Origin: Okeania sp. SIO2F4 | Lineage (GTDB): Bacteria > Cyanobacteriota > Cyanobacteriia > Cyanobacteriales > Microcoleaceae | Direction of reading: 5' to 3' | Length of the DNA stretch: 60,954 nucleotides | NCBI RefSeq assembly: GCF_010672385.1 | Contig: NZ_JAAHGT010000022.1 | Location: forward strand, 1-60,954 | In this document: one piece after another, positions 1 to 8,851 of the stretch | Numbering within the stretch: the first letter of the stretch is position 1 | Layout: each line of letters starts with the position of its first letter | Notes under the pieces: model-generated | The model's database searches: none | What the model was told of the DNA's origin: nothing | What the model saw: only the letters and a program-made list of their open reading frames with translations | Program-made: the position numbers and the translations under genes

Positions 1-1
1 C

Positions 2-43
2 TGTTTGCAAATAATCTGAGCTTGTTTGCAAATAATCTGAGCT
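2..43. repeat. Two tandem copies of a 21-bp repeat
   Basis: The 21-mer TGTTTGCAAATAATCTGAGC(T) occurs exactly twice in direct succession at 2-22 and 23-43. Related TTTGCGAGCCG segments follow at about 91-122. This is the leader-distal flank of array 1. No gene is visible in 1-127. Confidence 0.8.
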
Positions 44-127
44 GAAAGGTGTTTTTATTTGCAGTTAATGTGAGCTGAAAATTGTCTTGTTTGCGAGCCG
101 AGGCGTTTTTGTTTGCGAGCCGTTACA

Positions 128-3100
128 ACTAGAGAAATGTTTCTAAAAACTGGTAGCACATTTTTTGAGGGTTTCCATTAATTCCGCTTCAAACGAAGCA
201 CTAGAGCTTGGTCGATGATGACATCAGCAGGAATGCTTGACTCAGTGTTTCCATTAATTCCGCTTCAAACGAAGCACTAGAGCTTTGCTAAAAAAATTAA
301 ACATAAGCAAAGGCTTGATGTTTCCATTAATTCCGCTTCAAACGAAGCACTAGAGTTTTATATTTGCGAAGAGCTCAAAGCTTTAAGCAAGTTTCCATTA
401 ATTCCGCTTCAAACGAAGCACTAGAGTCAGCTTCTAACGAAGAAGTTAAGGTTAAAATAATTCAAGTTTCCATTAATTCCGCTTCAAACGAAGCACTAGA
501 GCAAAAAAGCCATAGATAATTATATTACATGGGCGAAAAACATGTTTCCATTAATTCCGCTTCAAACGAAGCACTAGAGTGTATTGTAGCTTCAATGTCT
601 GCAATAATCTGTATGGTTTCCATTAATTCCGCTTCAAACGAAGCACTAGAGTATGCAAATACAATGATCCGAAAACTTTCTTTCATTTTAATGTTTCCAT
701 TAATTCCGCTTCAAACGAAGCACTAGAGGAAAACAGGGATAAACCCCCTTCCTCTTCTGACAAAGTTTCCATTAATTCCGCTTCAAACGAAGCACTAGAG
801 CAAACGCGTGTATCTTCATGTATGAAGGATACACTGAGAGTTTCCATTAATTCCGCTTCAAACGAAGCACTAGAGAGACATTAACAAAAGCATATCAGCT
901 TTACCATGAAGGTTTCCATTAATTCCGCTTCAAACGAAGCACTAGAGATGTACGTAATTCTATAAAGGTCTAAGCCTAATGGTTTCCATTAATTCCGCTT
1001 CAAACGAAGCACTAGAGAAATTTATGAAGTACAGACAGATGAAAGAAGGAGAGGGTTTCCATTAATTCCGCTTCAAACGAAGCACTAGAGCATCAAGGAA
1101 TACGGAGTAGACTTTGATGGTGTTCATTTTGTTTCCATTAATTCCGCTTCAAACGAAGCACTAGAGTCTATCAGTCATACTGATGGAACCATAACAGAAT
1201 CAGGTTTCCATTAATTCCGCTTCAAACGAAGCACTAGAGGATGTAGTAGTGAAGGAGGTTATAGAGCCTACTATAATCGTTTCCATTAATTCCGCTTCAA
1301 ACGAAGCACTAGAGAGTTTAGTTAAAACTGAAAAACCAGCGGAGCAATCCTGCCGTTTCCATTAATTCCGCTTCAAACGAAGCACTAGAGTCGAAGAGTT
1401 CGACGGAAGTCGTTCTCGCTACTTCGAAGGTTTCCATTAATTCCGCTTCAAACGAAGCACTAGAGCAAACTTGCGGCGACAAATGTCGACGACGAGCAAA
1501 ATGTTTCCATTAATTCCGCTTCAAACGAAGCACTAGAGTTTCACTTTCGAAGTTCCAAAACAACAATCTGAGCAATGTTTCCATTAATTCCGCTTCAAAC
1601 GAAGCACTAGAGTCCGTTGGTTCCGCAGCAATTGCTGCTCCCTACACTTTTAGTTTCCATTAATTCCGCTTCAAACGAAGCACTAGAGTTACCGCCCTTG
1701 CGGGAGAGCCACTCAATAAAGTTCCAGAAGGCTGGTTTCCATTAATTCCGCTTCAAACGAAGCACTAGAGTTAATATTGTGTTTGAGATGAAGGGAACAG
1801 GCTTAAGTTTCCATTAATTCCGCTTCAAACGAAGCACTAGAGTTTTGTCATAGCTATTGCTATGACCACTGTTCTTATCCCAACGTTTCCATTAATTCCG
1901 CTTCAAACGAAGCACTAGAGTTAAGAAGTCGGGCCACTACTGCGACTTTCCTCCTGTTTCCATTAATTCCGCTTCAAACGAAGCACTAGAGTGTTTTGGC
2001 AGCTGCGCCCGCGCCAGCTGCTCAAGACAACGTTTCCATTAATTCCGCTTCAAACGAAGCACTAGAGAAAGATATGGAGCTTCGCAAAGCGGATTCACAA
2101 GGTTTCCATTAATTCCGCTTCAAACGAAGCACTAGAGCCCCCCGTACTCAACCTCCTCGGGAGGTGCAGCCCGTTTCCATTAATTCCGCTTCAAACGAAG
2201 CACTAGAGGTCACAGGCCAGACTGTCACTGAGACAGAGCGCCAGGTTTCCATTAATTCCGCTTCAAACGAAGCACTAGAGTGTCTAATCAAAATCAAAAA
2301 AACGAAACACTTGCTGAAGTTTCCATTAATTCCGCTTCAAACGAAGCACTAGAGCAAAAAAATCATGCGTAACTTAATTGCTTCCGTTATTTGTTTCCAT
2401 TAATTCCGCTTCAAACGAAGCACTAGAGGGAGACTGCGCTTCGGCTTGTGCCGACGAGTGTGCCCCTGGTGGTTTCCATTAATTCCGCTTCAAACGAAGC
2501 ACTAGAGCCATGATTTTCAGTATTTGCGAGATATTGGAGCTCAACGTTTCCATTAATTCCGCTTCAAACGAAGCACTAGAGCTTCTTCTGTTCCGATCGA
2601 AAATGTTGAGCAAAGCATATTTCGTTTCCATTAATTCCGCTTCAAACGAAGCACTAGAGTGGAGGAATGTCCTCCTCCTGAGGAGAAGGAGGAAAAAGTT
2701 TCCATTAATTCCGCTTCAAACGAAGCACTAGAGGTGCGCCCCTGGTGCACCAAACGGACCGTGCAAGCGTTGGTTTCCATTAATTCCGCTTCAAACGAAG
2801 CACTAGAGCGCCGCCGCTTGCTTCGAAGCAAGCGGCGGCGACTACTACGAAAAGTTTCCATTAATTCCGCTTCAAACGAAGCACTAGAGCTTCGAAGCAA
2901 GCGGCGGCGACTACTACGAAAACAACGGGTTTCCATTAATTCCGCTTCAAACGAAGCACTAGAGGTCTTATCTCTCTCCTTATCGTGCTTTCGCTCCTGT
3001 TTTCGTTTCCATTAATTCCGCTTCAAACGAAGCACTAGAGAAGAAGAGTGGGAACCGGAGAACAACGGTTCCGCTAGTTTCCATTAATTCCGCTTCAAAC

Positions 3101-4450
3101 GAAGCACTAGAGCATTTCTATATGGATCGGCTTTTATACTCCTGATCTATGTGTTTCCATTAATTCCGCTTCAAACGAAGCACTAGAGATTCTCTCACTT
3201 TCAGCAACCGCTGCAGGTGCAGAAACGGTTTCCATTAATTCCGCTTCAAACGAAGCACTAGAGGTAGTGGTGGTGAGTGGGGCGTGCGAACTTCAACCCA
3301 GAATTGTTTCCATTAATTCCGCTTCAAACGAAGCACTAGAGTGCTGCTACTGCTACTGCCTTAGCAGTAGCTTCAAGTTTCCATTAATTCCGCTTCAAAC
3401 GAAGCACTAGAGGCACACTCCCAAGATCATTTAAATGATCTTGCTCGGGAAAGTTTCCATTAATTCCGCTTCAAACGAAGCACTAGAGTTGAAATAGACA
3501 GTAAATATTTCAGCATTGACAACGGCGTTTCCATTAATTCCGCTTCAAACGAAGCACTAGAGCTGGTGAATTCGGATTTGCGTACGTTAAACGCACGTTT
3601 CCATTAATTCCGCTTCAAACGAAGCACTAGAGGTTTCCGTTGCTACTTTGATTTCTGTTGCTTCTGCGTTTCCATTAATTCCGCTTCAAACGAAGCACTA
3701 GAGTAGATAAGTTTTCAGTAGAGGAAGTGCCTCCGCTGATAAGCTTGTTTCCATTAATTCCGCTTCAAACGAAGCACTAGAGACTCTCCAAAGCCCCTGC
3801 TTTGGAGACTGCACAACGAGTTTCCATTAATTCCGCTTCAAACGAAGCACTAGAGGAAAACCAAAAAAATAAGAGCATATATGAAGTTAGTAAACTGTTT
3901 CCATTAATTCCGCTTCAAACGAAGCACTAGAGTAGTTTTAGCAGCTGCTCCTGCAGTCGCTGCTACTACGATGTTTCCATTAATTCCGCTTCAAACGAAG
4001 CACTAGAGATTATTTCGCAATCTCTGTGCAACAAGAAGTGCGAAGGTTTCCATTAATTCCGCTTCAAACGAAGCACTAGAGAAATTCATAGGCGGCGCAG
4101 ACGCTGCCTATGAAAAAGTTTCCATTAATTCCGCTTCAAACGAAGCACTAGAGAGCGCTAATGCTGAAACTGTTGAAACTGTAGCACGAGGTTTCCATTA
4201 ATTCCGCTTCAAACGAAGCACTAGAGCCGATCTCAGCTCGTCGTGTTGCTTCTAATCCTGTAGCAGTTTCCATTAATTCCGCTTCAAACGAAGCACTAGA
4301 GCATACGCAACTACAACATGCAGTTGCGTTATATCCCAAGTTTCCATTAATTCCGCTTCAAACGAAGCACTAGAGGCCTCGTTGAACATAGGTGTTGAAG
4401 TTGATAACTTTGATGTTTCCATTAATTCCGCTTCAAACGAAGCACTAGAG
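128..4450 (-). CRISPR. CRISPR array 1: 58 full 36-bp repeats, transcribed leftward
   Basis: The repeat, in transcript sense, begins CTCTAGTGCTTCG and ends TTAATGGAAAC. On the plus strand the first full copy is 171-206 and the last is 4415-4450; I counted 58 full copies with 57 spacers of about 34-46 nt. Beyond the leader-distal copy there is one more spacer-sized piece (135-170) and a 7-nt repeat stub (128-134). Direction is fixed by the leader at 4451-4800, which is homologous to the leader of array 2. Repeats are essentially identical throughout, so the array looks active. Many spacers contain perfect inverted repeats (see findings). Reading frames in the array that encode VSINSASNEALE-like peptides are artefacts of the repeat. 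Confidence 0.98.
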
Positions 4451-4800
4451 AGTTCAGTTTCAGAACCACGACAAATCAAGGCTTTCAGACCCCCCAATAT
4501 ACACGCCCCTTTGATAAAAAAATCAACAAGGCAATTTTTGCCAAAATGACAACCCTCAAACCCGCTCCTGGCAAGGCACATACACGGGTCAACGAGATAA
4601 TCAGCATTTCAGCGATTCTCGGAGGCGTGTATGTGGGGTACCATGCAAAGATGAAAAACAACCTTTTAACCACTCCTTAAAGACTAGAAATGACTAAAAA
4701 AGTTTTGCTATTCATTTTTCGAGGTTCTTCATACTAATTCCGTTACTTTCTATCTTAACTTTAAGCATACAAATTGTCAACCCTAAGTTAATATTTTTTT
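4451..4800 (-). promoter_or_regulatory. Leader of CRISPR array 1 with sigma70-type promoter
   Basis: On the minus strand the leader has a consensus -35 TTGACA (4775-4780), a 17-bp spacer and a -10 TAAGAT (4752-4757), so transcription should start about 290 nt before the first repeat. The sequence aligns over its whole length with the array 2 leader. It contains a 10-bp stem with a 39-nt loop (4577-4635) that is preserved in the other leader by compensatory changes, a second small stem (GGCAA/TTGCC) and a TTGAT/ATCAA stem near the first repeat. Confidence 0.85.
4577..4635 (-). other. Covarying stem-loop in CRISPR leader 1
   Basis: The arms are CACATACACG and CGTGTATGTG on the minus strand, separated by 39 nt. 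The array 2 leader has CATCGACGCA and TGCGTCGATG at the aligned place with the same 39-nt spacing. Five of ten base pairs differ and every one is compensated. The loop itself is nearly identical. The element lies in the predicted leader transcript. Confidence 0.75.
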
Positions 4801-4817
4801 TCGGCCATATTTTTGTT

Positions 4818-5090
4818 CTAAATCACATAAAAATTAGGTGGTGGCGCTGGTTTTTCACTGCCAATTGTCAAAGTCATTGACATTGCTTCAGCAAACATCC
4901 AGTAAAAGCGAACATTATCTTCCGTTGGCAAAACAAACTTTTTCACCTTCTGATGCAACTGTCGCATTTCCTCCAAACTAATAAAACATTCAAACACTGA
5001 AAACTGCACCCGGCGACCGTAACCCTCCAGAAAATTAGATAATTTCGTTCGCCTCTTATCATCAGGAATATCGTACACAACAATTACCAT
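4818..5090 (-). CDS. cas2: CRISPR-associated endonuclease Cas2
   Basis: A 90-residue Cas2 whose ferredoxin-like fold starts with MVIVVYDIPDDKRR; the Asp in VYDIPDD is the usual conserved position. I start at the ATG at 5088-5090 because this is where the family begins; an upstream in-frame start would add 33 residues encoded by intergenic heptamer repeats. Cas2 dimers bridge Cas1 dimers in the spacer integration complex. It is the last gene of the minus-strand adaptation module and lies just beyond the array 1 leader, whose promoter reads away from it. Confidence 0.93.
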   Translation of the reverse strand: MVIVVYDIPDDKRRTKLSNFLEGYGRRVQFSVFECFISLEEMRQLHQKVKKFVLPTEDNVRFYWMFAEAMSMTLTIGSEKPAPPPNFYVI

Positions 5091-5094
5091 AGTT

Positions 5095-5270
5095 TTTTTA
5101 GGACTCAGGAGCCAGAATCCAGAATCCAGGAGCCAGGAGTTAAGTATGATGAGACTAATACTATAACTAAAGGTAATAAATTTTCCCAAGGAACTCTAAT
5201 CTAATTCCTGAATTCTGTTTGCAGAGCATTCCGTAGGAAATTCTGAATTCTGAATTCTAACTCCTGAATG
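5095..5270. repeat. Heptamer repeat block and first copy of a ~60-bp direct repeat
   Basis: The block contains heptads of the CCAGAAT/CCAGGAG and AATTCTG type. About 5128-5187 (ggagttaagta...gagactaatac...aaaggtaataaatttt) is repeated with few changes at about 5717-5780, in the same orientation, on the other side of the S23-like gene. Confidence 0.7.
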
Positions 5271-5272
5271 AA

Positions 5273-5641
5273 TTATCTTTGTTGTTCTAACTTGTTTACA
5301 TAAGAATCTAGTAGTTTACTTACCTCTTCTAAATTTCCCATTACTTTAGTGCAGTTGTTATTGTATCCAAGGTCTTCAATTAGGATTAAATAATAACGAC
5401 ACTCTTCCAATGAACTTTGTGATATGTTCAAAAATCTAATTTTATCAGGTACAGTTCTTCTCTTAAAACCTTCTGCTATATTTGCAGGTACAGATACAGC
5501 AGCACGTCTTAATTGAGATGTTAATCCATAGATTTCTTCTTTGGGAAAACTACGACTAATAGAATAGATTGACAAAACAAAATGATGGGCTTTTTGCCAC
5601 ACAATTAAGTCTTGAAATTTTCTAGCAGGTTGGGTTGGCAT
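5273..5641 (-). CDS. Four-helix-bundle S23/Avd-like protein inside the Cas1-Cas2 module
   Basis: The 122-residue helical protein has the hallmarks of the S23 (23S rRNA intervening sequence) / Avd-like four-helix-bundle family: an N-terminal FQDLIVWQKAH, then LTSQLRRAAVSVPANIAEGF near residues 41-60, a helix with LNISQSSLEECRYYL and a C-terminal amphipathic helix. Family members form pentameric barrels, and the Avd branch binds the reverse transcriptase of diversity-generating retroelements. The gene lies between cas1 and cas2 on the same strand, next to an RT, so an accessory role for the RT is an attractive inference. It is also flanked by a duplicated sequence, so it may simply be a mobile passenger. 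Family assignment is firm; function here is not. Confidence 0.85.
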   Translation of the reverse strand: MPTQPARKFQDLIVWQKAHHFVLSIYSISRSFPKEEIYGLTSQLRRAAVSVPANIAEGFKRRTVPDKIRFLNISQSSLEECRYYLILIEDLGYNNNCTKVMGNLEEVSKLLDSYVNKLEQQR

Positions 5642-5903
5642 GAGTAATATTAAGTATTAAGTAGTTGGAAGCTAGGAGTTAGAATCCAGAATCCAGGAGC
5701 CAGAATCCAGGAGTCAGGAGCCAGGAGTTAAGTAAGTTGACGAGACTAATACAATAACTAAAGGCAATAAATTTTCTCAAACAATTCTGGCTCTGTTTAC
5801 GGAGCATGACATTAGCGTAGCTCCTCTGTAGGAGGCACGGAAATTCTAGCTCCTTCCATTCTAAATTCTGGATTCTGAATTCTGAATTCTGACTTCTTCC
5901 ATT
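5642..5903. repeat. Heptamer repeat block and second copy of the ~60-bp direct repeat
   Basis: Holds AGAATCCAGGAGCCAG-type heptads, the second copy of the direct repeat (5717-5780) and AATTCTG heptads ending at the cas1 stop codon. No gene seen. Confidence 0.7.
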
Positions 5904-6995
5904 CTAAATTCTCCAAAAAGGTTCATAAGCTTCCCCATGTAAAAGATAACGTTTATAACGCCGAATTTGTAATTGAATTGCACGTCGATAACAAACCTGA
6001 GACTGTATATCAGGATGAGAAATTGACTCATTCATTCTTTGTTCAAATTGTTCTAAAAATACCTTCCTTGCCCCTGACTTTAGATAAACACCACCAGTTG
6101 TAATAACCGATTCAAAATTCTTTGGTTTAACCGCCGAAGAATTAATAAACCATAGCACAAAACTATCAACAATAGGAGAACGAAATTCTTCCATCAAATC
6201 GAATGCTAAATATGGTTTTTTCTCTTCTCCATAATGGAAATTTCCAAAATACGGCGATAAACCCTCAGCAATAATCAAACTCAAAACATTATTAAAAAGT
6301 AGAGTATAGCCAAAACTCAACAAAGAATTAACTGGGTCTGTAGGCGGTTGACGATTCCGCAAAGAAAAGCTAAAAGCCGAATTACTAATTAACTTACCCA
6401 AAGCCGGAAAATATCGAGCAGCAGCAATACCTTCATAACCCCGTAAACTATCAATATTTTTCACACTATCAACAGCCAAAATATCCGTATTAATTCCAGC
6501 GATCGCCTTCGCCACATCTGGCACTTGACGCTTTCGATTTAATCGTAATAAAAGCTGTCGAGAATTCATCAACTTACCCCGAACAATAGCCTGACAAACA
6601 GGTAATTTAAAATCCACATTTCCATGTTTTTTCACCTGAACCAACTCATTATCTAAATGAGTAGATTCTACATTCCACACATGACCCTTATATTGACCAG
6701 AAGAAGCCAAAAACAAGACAATAATTTTTTTATCTAAACAAGTTTGAATAACCGGAGTAGTTAACTGGATATTACCAAAAATTAAAATCCTTTCAATCTC
6801 CCGAATTGGAATTTCCATCCGATTATTATCATTATTTTTATCAGGAATCCAAATCCCAAAACGTTGATTGTCCTTATAAATAGTAGTACCAGCCTCAAGT
6901 AAATAAAGAGTAGCCATTTCTTGACTCCAAATAACGCGATTAGTAAATTTTTTAGCTAGCTTTGTTGGTGAAAAAGCTCTTGGTAAAACCTCCAA
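5904..6995 (-). CDS. cas1: CRISPR integrase Cas1 (C-terminal part of a split RT-Cas1)
   Basis: Cas1 integrates prespacers at the leader-repeat junction. The three metal ligands are visible: Glu in RGYEGIAAARYF, His in FGNFHYG and Asp in AFDLMEEFRS, so the integrase looks intact. The open frame begins with a TTG at 6993-6995 that overlaps the end of the RT gene by 40 bp; the usual Cas1 core begins at an internal ATG (MATLYLLEAG, from 6917), preceded by about 26 linker-like residues. This frame is open upstream as far as a TAA touching the A9 tract at 7028-7036. A -1 shift on that tract would join RT and Cas1 in one chain, as in known RT-Cas1 fusions. Whether Cas1 is made separately, by frameshifting, or the gap is an assembly error cannot be settled here. 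Confidence 0.95.
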   Translation of the reverse strand: MEVLPRAFSPTKLAKKFTNRVIWSQEMATLYLLEAGTTIYKDNQRFGIWIPDKNNDNNRMEIPIREIERILIFGNIQLTTPVIQTCLDKKIIVLFLASSGQYKGHVWNVESTHLDNELVQVKKHGNVDFKLPVCQAIVRGKLMNSRQLLLRLNRKRQVPDVAKAIAGINTDILAVDSVKNIDSLRGYEGIAAARYFPALGKLISNSAFSFSLRNRQPPTDPVNSLLSFGYTLLFNNVLSLIIAEGLSPYFGNFHYGEEKKPYLAFDLMEEFRSPIVDSFVLWFINSSAVKPKNFESVITTGGVYLKSGARKVFLEQFEQRMNESISHPDIQSQVCYRRAIQLQIRRYKRYLLHGEAYEPFWRI

Positions 6996-8020
6996 TTCCG
7001 TTGTTTCCGTTTCTTGTTCTTGGAGACTTTTTTTTTACCCCGTTCTTCCTTCTGCCCTCTGCCTTCTGCCTCCTGCCTTCTTCCTTCTTCCTTCTTTCTT
7101 CTTCCTTCCTCATTCGACTCAATAGGAAAAATAGCATTATCCAGAAAACCATGACCAAGAAAACGAAAACCTTCTTTAAAATTAGTCAATAAAGTTTTAT
7201 CAGGATGCAAAGTCAACTCCAGAGAATCCAAAGTTTTTTCTACATGAGCAGAAGCTGCCAGAATTTCCTCTAAACTTTGAGCCAGCACAAGAAAATCATC
7301 AGCATAACGTACCAACTTCCAATCAGTATCAGAGAAACTTTTATCAAATTCATCCAAATAAATATTAGCCAAAAGAGGAGAAATCACAGCCCCTTGAGGA
7401 ATACCTTTGTCAGATTTAACAATTTTTTCCTTAGTCAAAATACCAACAGAAATCCAAGATTTAATCAAACATAAAATTCCTGGATGTTCTACATATTTCC
7501 GAACAGCTTTTAACAAGATTTGATGATTAATATTATCAAAAAACTTAGTAATATCGGCATCCAAAACAAACCGATAATTCAAATTTCGCCACCGAATTAC
7601 CTCATTAACAGCATCCAAATAAGAGAGATTAGGACGATAAGCAAAACTAACAGCAGAAAAAGATTTTTCCACCACAGGATTAAGCACATTTAAGAGAGCG
7701 TGTTGTACAATTCTATCCCTAATAGTAGGAACTCTTAACTCTCGAAAATTGCCATGATTTTTAGCAATTAAAATCTGTTTACAAGGAAGAGGTTCATATC
7801 TATTATTAGCCACATCATCCTTAAGTTGAGAAATATTAGCGCGTAAATTTTGCTTAAAGTCATCAATAGTTTCATTATCAACTCCAGCACTACCTTGTTT
7901 AGCAGCAACATTAGCAAAAGCTTGGAGAAAATTGTCTAAATTCAGGAATTTCTCAACTAAATTAGTTGAGTCTAATTCCGAGTCATTGTTTAAATTAGAA
8001 AAAATCTTTCGGAAAACCAT
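6956..8020 (-). CDS. Reverse transcriptase of an RT-Cas1 adaptation module
   Basis: The 354-residue protein carries the RT fingers and palm motifs of group II intron-like enzymes: GSAGVDNETIDDF near the N-terminus, REL-RVPTIRDRIVQHAL, LDADITKFFDNINH (motif A), GIPQGAVISPLLANIYLDEF, catalytic YADD in LVRYADDFLVLA, and LTLHPDKT with FLGH. There is no N-terminal Cas6 domain. RTs joined to Cas1 allow spacer capture from RNA. After residue ~300 the protein runs into a low-complexity linker (EEGRRKKEEGRRQEAEGRGQ) encoded by intergenic-type heptamer repeats, then overlaps cas1. It should be transcribed with cas1 and cas2. Confidence 0.93.
   Translation of the reverse strand: MVFRKIFSNLNNDSELDSTNLVEKFLNLDNFLQAFANVAAKQGSAGVDNETIDDFKQNLRANISQLKDDVANNRYEPLPCKQILIAKNHGNFRELRVPTIRDRIVQHALLNVLNPVVEKSFSAVSFAYRPNLSYLDAVNEVIRWRNLNYRFVLDADITKFFDNINHQILLKAVRKYVEHPGILCLIKSWISVGILTKEKIVKSDKGIPQGAVISPLLANIYLDEFDKSFSDTDWKLVRYADDFLVLAQSLEEILAASAHVEKTLDSLELTLHPDKTLLTNFKEGFRFLGHGFLDNAIFPIESNEEGRRKKEEGRRQEAEGRGQKEERGKKKVSKNKKRKQRNWRFYQELFHQQS
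7028..7036 (-). other. A9 tract at the RT-Cas1 frame change
   Basis: Nine As on the coding strand, read AAA AAA AAA in the RT frame. Slipping back one base, or one extra A in the transcript, places the ribosome in the Cas1 frame right after a TAA (GG-TAA), giving a continuous RT-Cas1 with a linker of about 20 residues before the overlap ends. Confidence 0.7.
7044..7112. repeat. Heptamer repeat inside the RT coding sequence
   Basis: The sequence TTCTGCC TCCTGCC TTCT... is the same heptad family as the intergenic block at 8046-8080 and the short copy near 8838-8853. Here it lies inside the reading frame and encodes the RT-Cas1 linker. Confidence 0.8.
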
Positions 8021-8651
8021 CTTTTTTTCAGTTATCAGTTATCAAGAAAGGCAGAAGGCAGGAGGCAGAAGGCAGAAGGGAATATTGGTTCAAAGAGAGA
8101 AAGTTTTTTAGTCGCGTAAGCGCTATTTCCACCAGACATGATATTATTACCTTCCTTGCCTACTGCTCTCAACATAAGTGCTTTCTGCCTTCGATGACAT
8201 TATGGCATTGGTATGGAAAAGGGGTTTTCCTGACGCAGATATGATATGATATAGCAGATTCCACCAGGGGTGAAGACAACATAAGCATCACTGCTTTTTA
8301 ACCTAATTAAGGATAAAAATTATGAAAATTGACACTGAAGGAAAAATTACCGAATAATTATTAATGGTTAATAATTAATAATTAATAGTCAATTAATTAT
8401 TCATTCAACAATTCACACCTTGAAGCCTCCCTTTGGATAGGGGATAAATCAAAAATTTTCCTTTTAGGCAATCCTATCCGTTTTAAGAAGGGGTAATTTG
8501 TTCATTGTTAATTTCTGAACATACCTCTAGAAATTCAAAACCAGGTGTTGTCTTCTAACTTCCTTTTACAAGTATAGGAAAAAGCCTCTTCCATTAACTT
8601 TTATAGTGAATAATATCAGAGCGCTCAACTCACTTAAAAGGAGCAAAGTTA
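8021..8651. other. Intergenic region upstream of the RT gene
   Basis: Contains the heptamer block AGAAGGC/AGGAGGC (8046-8080), a TTAATTA-type block at 8358-8400 and a CCTCCC/GGGGTAA composite repeat near 8430-8500. The promoter of the RT-cas1-S23-cas2 unit should lie here but I see no clear consensus. No gene supported before the small ORF at 8652. Confidence 0.5.
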
Positions 8652-8813
8652 ATGACGATATATTTTCTGGTTACTATTTCTTTTTCAACTATCTTAGGAA
8701 TCATAAATATATTATTCAAACCCAATAATATAAAGTTTAATTTCCTAGCTGAAAGTATCTATTTAGCTGAAAACGAAGATGCAGAAAATGGCTCTACTAT
8801 TTCCCCAAATTAA
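8652..8813 (+). CDS. Small one-helix membrane protein, unknown
   Basis: A 53-codon frame beginning MTIYFLVTISFSTILGIINI, preceded by a good Shine-Dalgarno sequence (AAAGGAG about 8 bp before the ATG). Residues 3-22 form a likely membrane helix; the C-terminal half is polar and acidic. It sits alone between the minus-strand RT and WYL genes, opposite in direction. I recognise no family. The ribosome binding site is the main support; conservation in related loci is unknown. Confidence 0.4.
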   Translation: MTIYFLVTISFSTILGIINILFKPNNIKFNFLAESIYLAENEDAENGSTISPN

Positions 8814-8851
8814 TACCGCTTCTTAAACAACCAAAACTTCTGCCTTCTGCC

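Noticed and set aside
529-4581. Repeated open frames encoding VSINSASNEALE or SSASFEAELMET peptides
   Set aside because: They are the CRISPR repeat translated in frame with stop-free spacers; the same holds for 22643-24573.
7028-7112. Phase variation of the RT-Cas1 fusion by heptamer copy number
   Set aside because: Any shift made inside the heptamer block meets the TAA just before the A9 tract, so it would not join RT to Cas1.
6952-7192. Small frames on both strands over the RT-Cas1 linker
   Set aside because: They arise from the purine-rich heptamer repeat and overlap well-supported genes in other frames.
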